In this document: positions 8,432 to 15,740 of the stretch, piece after piece | Position numbering within the stretch: the first letter of the stretch is position 1 | Layout of the letters: every line of letters starts with the position of its first letter | DNA from: Pseudomonas citri | Lineage (GTDB): Bacteria; Pseudomonadota; Gammaproteobacteria; Pseudomonadales; Pseudomonadaceae | Assembly (NCBI RefSeq): GCF_025336485.1 | Contig: NZ_JAODAB010000003.1 | Location: forward strand, 124,001 to 188,000 | Reading direction: 5' to 3' | DNA: 64,000 nucleotides | Notes under the pieces: generated by a model | The model's input: the letters and a program-made list of their open reading frames with translations, nothing else | Told to the model about the DNA's origin: nothing | The model's database searches: none | Program-made: the position numbers and the translations under genes

Positions 8432-9472
8432 TCAGCGAACCGGAGCGGCGTACTGAATGCCGCCGTGGTTCCACAACCCGTTCAGCCCACGCTTTATTTT
8501 CAGATCGCTGCCTTCACCCAGGTTACGGTCGAATACCTCACCGTAGTTGCCGACTTGAGCAACGATTTGCGTAACCCAGTCGTTGGGCAAATTCAGATCC
8601 TTGCCCAAGCTGCCCTCGCTGCCCAGTAACCGAGCGATGTCCGGGTTTGCCGTGCTTTTCTTCAGTTCGCCCACGTTCTTGGAGGTCACACCCAGCTCCT
8701 CTGCATTGAGCATGGCGTTGAGCGTCCAGCGGACCGCGGCAAACCATTCTTCATCGCCCCGACGTACTGCGGGTGTCAGAGGCTCTTTGGAAATGACTTC
8801 GGGAAGAACGGAGTAATCATTCGGCGTCGCAAGCTTCAGTCGTTGCCCATAAAGTTGGGACTGGTCGCTGGTCAGGACATCGCAGCGCCCGGACTCCAGA
8901 GCCTTGAAGCTTTCGTCCGAGGTATCGAAGGTGATGGGGGTGTACGTCATCTTGTTTGCACGGAAATAATCGGCAAGGTTCAGTTCGGTCACCGTGCCTG
9001 CCTGGATACAGAATGTGGCCCCGTTCAACTCCTTGGCACTTTTTACAGCCAGTTTGTTGTTTACCAGAAAGCCCTGGCCGTCGTAGTAGGCAACGCCCGT
9101 GAACAGGATCCCCATGGAGCCGTCACGCGAGGAAGTCCAGGTGGTACTGCGCGACAGCAAGTCGACTTCACCTGACTGCAAGGCAGTGAAACGCTCCTTG
9201 GCTGTCAGCTGCGAATATTTGACCTTCTTGGCATCGCCGAAGACCGCGGCAGCCACCGCCCTGCATACATCAACGTCGAAACCTACGAAGGTGCCCTTGG
9301 CGTCAACGTTGGAGAAGCCGGGAAGCCCATCGCTGACTCCGCACTGCACGAAACCCTTTTTCTTGATCGTTTCCAGTGTCACACCCGCATGGGCATTGAG
9401 TGATACCAATGAGGCCAGTGTGATTGCGAAGATGGCGCAGCCGGACTTAAACAGCTTGTGTTCTTGTCTCAT
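8432..9472 (-). CDS. AapJ-like periplasmic amino-acid-binding protein, without its permease genes
   Basis: A 346-residue secreted binding protein. A signal peptide ends near SLNAHA (residues about 24-29), and the mature protein is a type II periplasmic binding domain. LETIKKKGFVQCGVSDGLPGFSNVD and GFDVDVCRAVAAAVFGD match the general L-amino-acid binding protein AapJ. In this family it delivers amino acids to the AapQMP ABC importer, but no aapQMP genes are adjacent here. It may feed an importer encoded elsewhere or act as a sensor ligand. It lies about 0.5 kb from the leftward LysR gene of the serine-type cluster, so a role in bringing in that pathway's substrate is conceivable but unsupported. 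Confidence 0.88.
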   Translation of the reverse strand: MRQEHKLFKSGCAIFAITLASLVSLNAHAGVTLETIKKKGFVQCGVSDGLPGFSNVDAKGTFVGFDVDVCRAVAAAVFGDAKKVKYSQLTAKERFTALQSGEVDLLSRSTTWTSSRDGSMGILFTGVAYYDGQGFLVNNKLAVKSAKELNGATFCIQAGTVTELNLADYFRANKMTYTPITFDTSDESFKALESGRCDVLTSDQSQLYGQRLKLATPNDYSVLPEVISKEPLTPAVRRGDEEWFAAVRWTLNAMLNAEELGVTSKNVGELKKSTANPDIARLLGSEGSLGKDLNLPNDWVTQIVAQVGNYGEVFDRNLGEGSDLKIKRGLNGLWNHGGIQYAAPVR

Positions 9473-9856
9473 TTGAATGCTCTCTCTTACGGCTTATTTG
9501 GCTAAATCCAGGCCGCACGATACCCACGCATCGAGTACGGATGGTTTTTTTGAACAACAAGTTGGAGGGCAGAAGAAGCAGGATCGGACGCCGTCACGGC
9601 TCCCGGTAAACGCAGTAAGCACTGGTTGAAAGTGGCATCGTTGGCCCTCTTCTTATTTTCAGAATGCCCCACTGTGAAGGAGCAGAAATCCCAAGACTTC
9701 AGAGTTCCGGTTACTCCCTGTCATGAGAGACGACAGGGCCGGACTCCCGATTCCTTTCCCGACTTAACGTAATCCCGGGGCTTATTCAGAAAAAGCGACT
9801 ATTTTTTCAACATAGCATTAGCTTTGCTTACGAATTGAAGGGCAGAGGCAAGTCGA
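9473..9856. other. intergenic region upstream of the binding-protein gene
   Basis: About 380 bases with no convincing gene on either strand. The part nearest 9473 must carry the promoter of the leftward binding-protein gene. No palindrome strong enough to report was seen. The right end abuts the MITE-like element. Confidence 0.5.
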
Positions 9857-10016
9857 CTAGGTTTTGTACGAAAAGTCTTGAGACGAAGGTCTGGTAAGGC
9901 GAAAACAGCCGAGGAACGCCCGGGGTCGCGCTCGACTGTACTGGAGTACATGAGCATTCCGAGGCTGTTTTCAACGCAGCATGAACGAGTATCAAGGCTT
10001 TTCGTACAAAGCCTAG
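9857..10016. mobile_element. MITE-like element (152 bp) with 24-bp terminal inverted repeats and CTAG target duplication
   Basis: The element spans 9861-10012 and is flanked on both sides by CTAG (9857-9860 and 10013-10016). Its ends are inverted repeats matching at 21 of 24 positions: left begins GTTTTGTACGAAAAG, right (reverse complement) begins GCTTTGTACGAAAAG. Inside are a second pair of inverted arms (GAAAACAGCC at 9901-9910 with its complement at 9963-9972) and a central TGTACT-GG-AGTACA. The whole element could fold as a long hairpin. It has no transposase coding capacity. CTAG duplications fit the YTAR target preference of IS5-family elements, so it may be a non-autonomous derivative; the parent is not identified. 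Confidence 0.75.
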
Positions 10017-10912
10017 CGAAAGTCGGCAGCCTGCTCATAGATGCGTTGAATGAACGCTTGTAAGGCGGGGCTCTTCTTTTCACCTTTGCGAAAGGCCACC
10101 GAAATCCGTCGGCGAATCTCAGGCACCAAGCGGCAAACACGGGCGTCTTTCAACTCGAAGCTGGCTCGCAACTCGGGGAAGATTGCGATTGCACAGCCAT
10201 CACGGATCAAGGCGATGGCGACCTCAAAGCCTTTGCATCGCGCGACGATGTTGGGGGTGTAGCCTGCGTTCTGACAGGCTGAGGTGAGCAGGTTCGTGTA
10301 GGTGCCCGAAGCGGTATCGATGACCCACCGCTCCTCGCTCAGGTCCGCCAACCTGACCTCCTCCCGGTGAGCAATGTGATGATCTGGAGACATCATCACA
10401 TTGAAGACGTCTTCAATCAGGGGAATGATCTCGATTCCTGGGTCCAACAAACTGTGGGGGACGTTCAGGTCATCAATGAGGGCGACATCGGTCTGCCAAC
10501 TGCGCAGCGCATTGATTCCCTCTTCAGGTTCCATTTCGTCAAACTGCACAGATAGCCGAGGATACGTTTCCCGCAACGCGCGAATGGTTTTCGGGATGAG
10601 CGCCGCGGCCACGGAGGGGAACGCAGCGACACGAAGCTCGCCAGCGACGACCTCCTTAAGCTCGGCCATATCGGCCCTGGCGGATTCCAACTCTGAAAAA
10701 ATACGGTTCGCCCGCTCGACCAGCATCCGACCTGCAATGGTCAGATTGACGCCCCGCCCTCTCCTTTCCACAAGATCGATTCCGACCTCTTCCTCCAGGA
10801 GCGCTATCTGCTGCGATACCGCAGAGGGCGATACGTGAAGCGCATCGGCAACGGCCGCCATGGTTTTACGAATAGACAGCTCTCTGAGCGCACGCAACCT
10901 GCCAATGTCCAT
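10013..10912 (-). CDS. LysR-family regulator of the divergent serine/one-carbon cluster
   Basis: A 299-residue LysR protein with an N-terminal HTH (LRALRELSIRKTMAAVADALHVSPSAVSQQIALLEEEVGIDLVERRGRGVNLT, seen across residues 5-57) and a substrate-binding domain. It is divergent from the SHMT-like gene with 127 bases between starts, and that gap holds two inverted repeats, so it very likely controls the cluster. Its TAG stop overlaps the CTAG target duplication of the adjoining MITE-like element. Because CTAG is present with or without the insertion, the native reading frame would have ended at the same codon. The insertion therefore left the protein intact but replaced its native 3' flank. Confidence 0.9.
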   Translation of the reverse strand: MDIGRLRALRELSIRKTMAAVADALHVSPSAVSQQIALLEEEVGIDLVERRGRGVNLTIAGRMLVERANRIFSELESARADMAELKEVVAGELRVAAFPSVAAALIPKTIRALRETYPRLSVQFDEMEPEEGINALRSWQTDVALIDDLNVPHSLLDPGIEIIPLIEDVFNVMMSPDHHIAHREEVRLADLSEERWVIDTASGTYTNLLTSACQNAGYTPNIVARCKGFEVAIALIRDGCAIAIFPELRASFELKDARVCRLVPEIRRRISVAFRKGEKKSPALQAFIQRIYEQAADFR

Positions 10913-10945
10913 GGGGCCTCCTGACTATTCGCAAGCAACCAAATA

Positions 10946-10977
10946 ATTACTTTAGCTAATGTAATATTGAAATATTA
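10946..10977. promoter_or_regulatory. two inverted repeats, likely LysR operators
   Basis: ATTAC at 10946-10950 pairs with GTAAT at 10961-10965 across 10 bases, the geometry of a LysR-type (T-N11-A-like) box. It overlaps TAATATT-GA-AATATTA at 10962-10977, a second perfect inverted repeat. Both lie between the leftward LysR gene (start 10912) and the rightward SHMT-like gene (start 11040). A recognition site plus activation site is the usual LysR pattern; binding is inferred. Confidence 0.55.
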
Positions 10978-11039
10978 TTCGCTTTTTCTAAATTTGGACA
11001 AGGGCTAGGTTATGAAAAACAAAGACGGGAGCCCCCACC

Positions 11040-12311
11040 ATGACCAAAGCCTACTTCAATGATCACCTGGAAAAACGCGATCCGTTGATCTTCAACGCCC
11101 TTGAGGGCGAGAAGAAACGCCAACAGGGACAGATCGAACTGATCGCTTCCGAAAACTCTGTCAGCCTCGCGAGCCTGGATGCCATCGGCTCGGTAATCAC
11201 CAACAAAACAGTAGAAGGTTATCCAGGCAAACGCTTCCATGGCGGCGCGGATTTCGCCGACATCGTCGAGCAGGCGGCAATTGATCGCGCCAAGGAACTG
11301 TTTGGCTGTGAATTCGCCAATGTTCAGCCCCATTCGGGTACTCAAGCAAACCAGGCGGTGTTCTTTTCGCTGCTACAGCCCGGCGATGTCGTGCTAAGCC
11401 TGGACCTGGCCGCGGGCGGTCACCTGAGCCACGGCGCCAAACCCAACCAATCGGGCCGCTGGTTCACCATCGTGTCTTACGGTGTGGATCGTGAAACCGG
11501 TCGGATCGATTACGACAACGTCGAGACGCTGGCCCAGGAGCACAAGCCGAAACTGATCATCTCGGGTGGATCGTCCTACCCTCGCGAAATCGACTTTGCC
11601 CGGATGCGTAAAATCGCCGATGCAGTCGGCGCCACCTACCTGGTGGACATGGCTCACTTCGCCGGACTGGTGGCTGCGGGTGTTCACCCGACGCCACTGC
11701 CTCATGCCGATATCGTGACCTGCACCACCACCAAAACCCTGCGCGGCGCTCGCGGTGGCTTGATTCTCACCAACCGTGAGGACCTGTTCAAGAAGCTCCA
11801 GCCGGCGGTGTTCCCTGGTGTGCAAGGCAGCGCCCACCTCGCGACTATTGCCGGCAAGGCCGTGTGCCTTGGCGAAGCACTGACGGATGAATTCAAGGTT
11901 TACGGGGCCAATGTGAAGGCCAACGCCCAACTGCTCGCACAAGTGTTGCAAAAGCGCGGCGTTCGTATAGTCAGCGGCGGCACCGATACCCACGTCGTCC
12001 TGGTTGATGTGTCCTCCAAAGGGCTGACCGGCCAGCAAGCACAGGACGCGCTGTCCACCATCAATGTGACGTCGAACAAGAACCCGATTCCATTCGACAG
12101 CCCCAAGCCATCCGAGTGGAAGGGCCTGCGCCTTGGCTCCTCGGCAGGTACCACCCGTGGTTTTGGAGCAGCGGAATTCGACGTGATCGGCAACCTGATC
12201 GCAGACATCTTCGACGTTCAGAACGCTGGCGAAGCGACTCGCACACGCGTAATCGACCGCTGCAAAGCGGTTGTTGCCGATCTGTGCGCCAAGTTCCCCA
12301 TTTACGCCTGA
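11040..12311 (+). CDS. serine hydroxymethyltransferase paralogue, probably with altered substrate (alpha-substituted serine hydroxymethyltransferase candidate)
   Basis: A 423-residue fold-type I PLP enzyme clearly homologous to GlyA, which moves a hydroxymethyl group between serine and THF. The PHSGTQAN and VDMAHFAGLVAAG motifs and PLP lysine Lys232 are present. By eye against E. coli GlyA several active-site segments differ: the usual Thr-His-Lys-Thr around the PLP lysine reads Thr-Thr-Lys-Thr here (Thr231 replaces His), FPGGQGGP reads FPGVQGSA, and the region usually TPAITRRGF reads SSAGTTRGF. It is the first gene of a cluster with dsdA, folD, purU and a permease, so it is probably catabolic. 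Alternatives are an ordinary SHMT duplicate, or an enzyme acting on 2-methylserine or 2-(hydroxymethyl)serine. A housekeeping glyA is expected elsewhere. Start ATG follows GGGAG. Confidence 0.85.
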   Translation: MTKAYFNDHLEKRDPLIFNALEGEKKRQQGQIELIASENSVSLASLDAIGSVITNKTVEGYPGKRFHGGADFADIVEQAAIDRAKELFGCEFANVQPHSGTQANQAVFFSLLQPGDVVLSLDLAAGGHLSHGAKPNQSGRWFTIVSYGVDRETGRIDYDNVETLAQEHKPKLIISGGSSYPREIDFARMRKIADAVGATYLVDMAHFAGLVAAGVHPTPLPHADIVTCTTTKTLRGARGGLILTNREDLFKKLQPAVFPGVQGSAHLATIAGKAVCLGEALTDEFKVYGANVKANAQLLAQVLQKRGVRIVSGGTDTHVVLVDVSSKGLTGQQAQDALSTINVTSNKNPIPFDSPKPSEWKGLRLGSSAGTTRGFGAAEFDVIGNLIADIFDVQNAGEATRTRVIDRCKAVVADLCAKFPIYA

Positions 12312-12374
12312 TGAGCCGTCGGTAGCGCAAGGAGCTGCCGACGCTGCCTCATCTACTGACCAGGAACCAACAAG

Positions 12375-13706
12375 ATGAGCGTTTTTCTTCCTGATGATCC
12401 AGCGCGCGACGATGTCCTGGCCGGCCGGCCGGCGTTGTGGCTGAACCCCGGGCTCACCGCCAATGGCGCTCACGTCGCCGATCTGCCGGTAAAGCCTGTG
12501 CAAGTGGGTGAAGCCGAAGAAAACTGGCTGGCTTTGGCACCCTTGCTCAAGACTTGCTTCCCCGAACTGGTGGCATCGAAGGGAAGAATCGAGTCCGAGC
12601 TGATCGAGGCGAACAACCTGCGAAAAGCGTTGGGCTATGAAGGCGCCGAGTTTGGTCGTCTCTTCGTCAAAGCCGATAACAACCTGCCCGTAGCCGGCTC
12701 GATCAAGGCCCGTGGTGGTGTGTATGAAGTGTTCATGCATGCCAGGAAAATGGCCGAAGAACACGGCATCTTCTCGGCAGGCGATGACGTCAACCTCCTG
12801 ACTGGCAAGGCCGCGCGTGCACTGTTCTGCCAACACACGATCGCCGTCGGCAGTACCGGCAACCTCGGTCTCAGCGTGGGTATTGCCGCACGCGCATTAG
12901 GTTTTCGCGCGGTGGTGCACATGTCGTCGGACGCCAAGCAATGGAAAGTGGATCGCCTGACTCGCCTCGGCGTCGAGGTCGTGCGTCATCAAGCCGATTA
13001 CACCACCGCTGTCGAGCATGCCCGGATAGATGCGGAGGCAGACCCCAGCATCTATTTTGTCGACGATGAACGCTCGCAGATGCTGTTTTTCGGCTACAGC
13101 GCGGCGGCGACTGAACTGGCCAGGCAACTGGCTGACGCTGGCGTTACTGTCGACAAAGACCATCCGTTGTTCGTGTACCTGCCCTGCGGCATCGGTGGGG
13201 CTCCTGGCGGTGTCGCCTACGGCCTGAAGGCCATTTTTGGTGACGCTGCCCACGCGTTTTTCGTTGAGCCCGTGCAGTCCCCCTGTGCCTTGGTCCACAT
13301 GATGAGCGGCTCCAGCGAACTCGTTTCAGTCTACGACGTGGGGCTGACGAACCGAACGGAAGCCGATGGCATGGCTGTCGCCCGGATGTCGGCATTTGTC
13401 GCCGACGTCATGAAGCCACTGCTGTCCGGCATCTTCACCGTGGCCGATGACGATCTGTTCCGATGGCTCTGGCTGGCGCAGGTCAGCCAGTCCATTCGCC
13501 TGGAACCCTCGGCGACCGCTGGCTTTGCCGGGCCGCAGTTTCTGGTCAACAGCGCCCAGGGTCAGGCTTACGCGGATCGCAACGGGTTGAGCGACAAGCT
13601 CACCGGGGCCACCCACGTTGTGTGGACAACCGGCGGTGCATTCGTTCCAGAAGAGCAGTTCAAGCAGTTCATGGAGCGCGGCGCGTCTCTCGTGAAAAAG
13701 AACTGA
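12375..13706 (+). CDS. dsdA: D-serine ammonia-lyase (D-serine dehydratase)
   Basis: Converts D-serine to pyruvate and ammonia using PLP; D-threonine is a poorer substrate in known relatives. The 443-residue product matches DsdA in length and layout. FVKADNNLPVAGSIKARGG carries the PLP lysine (Lys111). AVGSTGNLGLS is the PLP-phosphate/substrate loop and CGIGGAPGG a second glycine-rich loop. AGGAA lies 8 bases upstream of ATG 12375. It follows the SHMT-like gene by 63 bases and precedes folD by 59, consistent with one transcript. In E. coli dsdA is paired with permease dsdX and LysR-type dsdC; here a LysR gene and a GntP-family permease flank the same set, with C1 genes inserted between. Confidence 0.94.
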   Translation: MSVFLPDDPARDDVLAGRPALWLNPGLTANGAHVADLPVKPVQVGEAEENWLALAPLLKTCFPELVASKGRIESELIEANNLRKALGYEGAEFGRLFVKADNNLPVAGSIKARGGVYEVFMHARKMAEEHGIFSAGDDVNLLTGKAARALFCQHTIAVGSTGNLGLSVGIAARALGFRAVVHMSSDAKQWKVDRLTRLGVEVVRHQADYTTAVEHARIDAEADPSIYFVDDERSQMLFFGYSAAATELARQLADAGVTVDKDHPLFVYLPCGIGGAPGGVAYGLKAIFGDAAHAFFVEPVQSPCALVHMMSGSSELVSVYDVGLTNRTEADGMAVARMSAFVADVMKPLLSGIFTVADDDLFRWLWLAQVSQSIRLEPSATAGFAGPQFLVNSAQGQAYADRNGLSDKLTGATHVVWTTGGAFVPEEQFKQFMERGASLVKKN

Positions 13707-13765
13707 GTCAAACCGTATCTGTATGCGGCTCCTCCGCAACAGTTCAGATGTGAGGTAAGCGCTTG

Positions 13766-14659
13766 ATGAATACCTTATTCCAGGCCGAACGAATCGACGG
13801 TAAAGGCTTTGCCACCCGACTGGTGGAGCGTCTGGCGGATGACGTCAGCATGCTCAAAACCAAAACAGGCCTTACTCCAGGGCTGGCGGTCGTGCTGGTT
13901 GGGGAAGACCCTGCAAGCGGTGTTTACGTGGGGGCCAAACATCGCCAGACCCAAGCCGTCGGAATGGAGTCCTATGTCCACAGGCTACCTGCCCAGACCT
14001 CGCAGGAAGCGTTGATGACACTGCTGGGACAATTGAACGCCGATCCAGCGGTGAACGGCATCCTCGTGCAGTTGCCCCTGCCGGCACATCTGGATACCCA
14101 CAGCGTCATCAATGCCATCGATCCGAACAAGGATGTGGATGGTTTCCATATCCTGAACGCGGGCCGTCTCGCGACCGGCCAGGACGCGCTTGTTCCTTGC
14201 ACCCCACTGGGCTGCCTGATGATGCTCAAGGATCGCCTTGGCGATCTGTCAGGTCTGAATGCCGTCGTCGTGGGTAAGTCGAATATCGTCGGCAAACCCA
14301 TGGCACAACTGCTGCTGGCAGAAAACTGCACCGTATCCATTGCGCACTCCAAGACTCGCAACGTCCCTGAACTGTGTCGCACCGCCGATATCCTGGTCGT
14401 GGCGGTAGGCCGACCGGAAATGGTCAAGGGCGACTGGATCAAGCCTGGAGCCGTGGTAATCGACGTCGGTATCAATCGCGTTCAACGCGAAGGCCAGCCC
14501 GGTATCGTCGGTGATGTGGCGTTCGCTGAAGCAGGCCACGCGGCGGCAATCACACCCGTGCCAGGTGGAGTGGGCCCCATGACCATCGCCTGTCTTCTGG
14601 CCAACACCCTTACCGCATTCCGACGCCAGCACAATCTCAACACCCCTACTGCCCGATAA
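13766..14659 (+). CDS. folD: bifunctional methylene-THF dehydrogenase / methenyl-THF cyclohydrolase
   Basis: Oxidises 5,10-methylene-THF with NADP and hydrolyses methenyl-THF to 10-formyl-THF in the cytoplasm. The 297-residue product has normal FolD length. The catalytic region [16 protein letters not shown] holds the conserved Tyr-x3-Lys-type pair in modified form. [45 protein letters not shown] and the C-terminal [15 protein letters not shown] motifs are all present. Start ATG 13766 lies 9 bases after GAGGT; a TTG just upstream is in frame but less likely. Here it would process methylene-THF from the SHMT-like enzyme. It is probably a catabolic second copy, with the biosynthetic folD elsewhere (inference). 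Confidence 0.94.
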   Translation: MNTLFQAERIDGKGFATRLVERLADDVSMLKTKTGLTPGLAVVLVGEDPASGVYVGAKHRQTQAVGMESYVHRLPAQTSQEALMTLLGQLNADPAVNGILVQLPLPAHLDTHSVINAIDPNKDVDGFHILNAGRLATGQDALVPCTPLGCLMMLKDRLGDLSGLNAVVVGKSNIVGKPMAQLLLAENCTVSIAHSKTRNVPELCRTADILVVAVGRPEMVKGDWIKPGAVVIDVGINRVQREGQPGIVGDVAFAEAGHAAAITPVPGGVGPMTIACLLANTLTAFRRQHNLNTPTAR

Positions 14660-14670
14660 AGGTGATCGCC

Positions 14671-15567
14671 ATGACCACTACCAATACCAATTATGTGCTA
14701 CGTGTTGCTTGTCCTTCGATTCGTGGTGTAACCGCTGACATCACCGCCTACCTCTCCGGTAGAGGCTGCAATATCCGCGACAGCGCTCAGTTCGACGATG
14801 AGAGCACTCGTCATTACTTCATGCGCATCACCTTCCGCTCTGAAGAAGGCTTGACCCTTGAGGACCTTCGCGAGGGGTTTCAGCCACTCGTTGAGAAGTA
14901 TCGAATGGAGCACGAGTTTTTCGATGAACGAGCCAAGCGCAAAGTCATTCTGATGGTCTCGCGATTCGGCCACTGCCTGAACGATCTGTTGTATCGCTGG
15001 GGAGTCGGCGCCCTGCCCATTGATATCGTCGGTGTGATCTCCAACCACCTGGATTTCCAGAAGGTCGTGGAAAGTCACAATATCCCCTACCACTGCATCA
15101 AGGTCACCCCGGAAAACAAGGTGCAAGCTGAAGCCGAGCAGATGCGCATCGTCCGTGAGACCGGTGCGGAGCTGATCGTGCTTGCTCGCTACATGCAGAT
15201 CCTCTCGGACGAAATGTGCAGGCAGATGTCAGGCAGGATCATCAATATCCACCATTCCTTTCTGCCCTCGTTCAAAGGTGGCAGCCCGTACAAGCAAGCT
15301 TTCGATCGGGGCGTGAAGCTCATCGGGGCGACCTCGCACTTCGTGACCGCCGACCTGGATGAGGGGCCGATCATTGAGCAGGACATCGTGCGGATTACCC
15401 ATGCCCAGAGTGCCGAAGATTATGTGTCCCTGGGCCGGGACGTGGAAAGCCAGGTGTTGTCGCGTGCCATCCACGCCTATGTACATGGTCGCGTGTTCTT
15501 GAACGAGAGCAAAACCATCGTTTTCCCTGCTTCGCCCGACTCTTACAAAAGTGAAGCGGTCGGCTGA
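14671..15567 (+). CDS. purU: formyltetrahydrofolate deformylase
   Basis: Hydrolyses 10-formyl-THF to formate and THF, regenerating folate. The 298-residue product has an N-terminal ACT regulatory domain (residues about 8-85, including VACPSIRGVTADITAYLSG) and a C-terminal formyl-transferase fold with SRFGHCLNDLLYRW, VISNH and the catalytic INIHHSFLPSF segment, where the conserved Asn and His are visible. ATG 14671 lies 8 bases after AAGG and 11 bases after the folD stop, so translation is closely linked. With FolD it turns methylene-THF into formate, the drain needed if the SHMT-like enzyme runs in the direction that loads THF. Confidence 0.95.
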   Translation: MTTTNTNYVLRVACPSIRGVTADITAYLSGRGCNIRDSAQFDDESTRHYFMRITFRSEEGLTLEDLREGFQPLVEKYRMEHEFFDERAKRKVILMVSRFGHCLNDLLYRWGVGALPIDIVGVISNHLDFQKVVESHNIPYHCIKVTPENKVQAEAEQMRIVRETGAELIVLARYMQILSDEMCRQMSGRIINIHHSFLPSFKGGSPYKQAFDRGVKLIGATSHFVTADLDEGPIIEQDIVRITHAQSAEDYVSLGRDVESQVLSRAIHAYVHGRVFLNESKTIVFPASPDSYKSEAVG

Positions 15568-15598
15568 CTGGCGAGCCTCAACATCCACTGAAAGAACC

Positions 15599-15631
15599 TG
15601 CGTTCTCTGAAAGTCGACGTCAGAGAACGCA
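15599..15631. terminator. 12-bp perfect hairpin between purU and the permease gene
   Basis: TGCGTTCTCTGA at 15599-15610 is the exact complement of TCAGAGAACGCA at 15620-15631, with a 9-base loop. No T-run follows. It lies 32 bases after the purU stop and 110 bases before the permease start. It could be a partial terminator or an mRNA-stabilising stem that sets different levels for enzymes and permease. Confidence 0.6.
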
Positions 15632-15740
15632 CCCTCTCCCTCAATGCCCGCAACATCTTTTAGGCCCTGCCCTAACTCAATCAAGTCACAAACAAACATA
15701 ACAAGACACTTATAAAACATGAAGTGTGAGGCAATTATTC

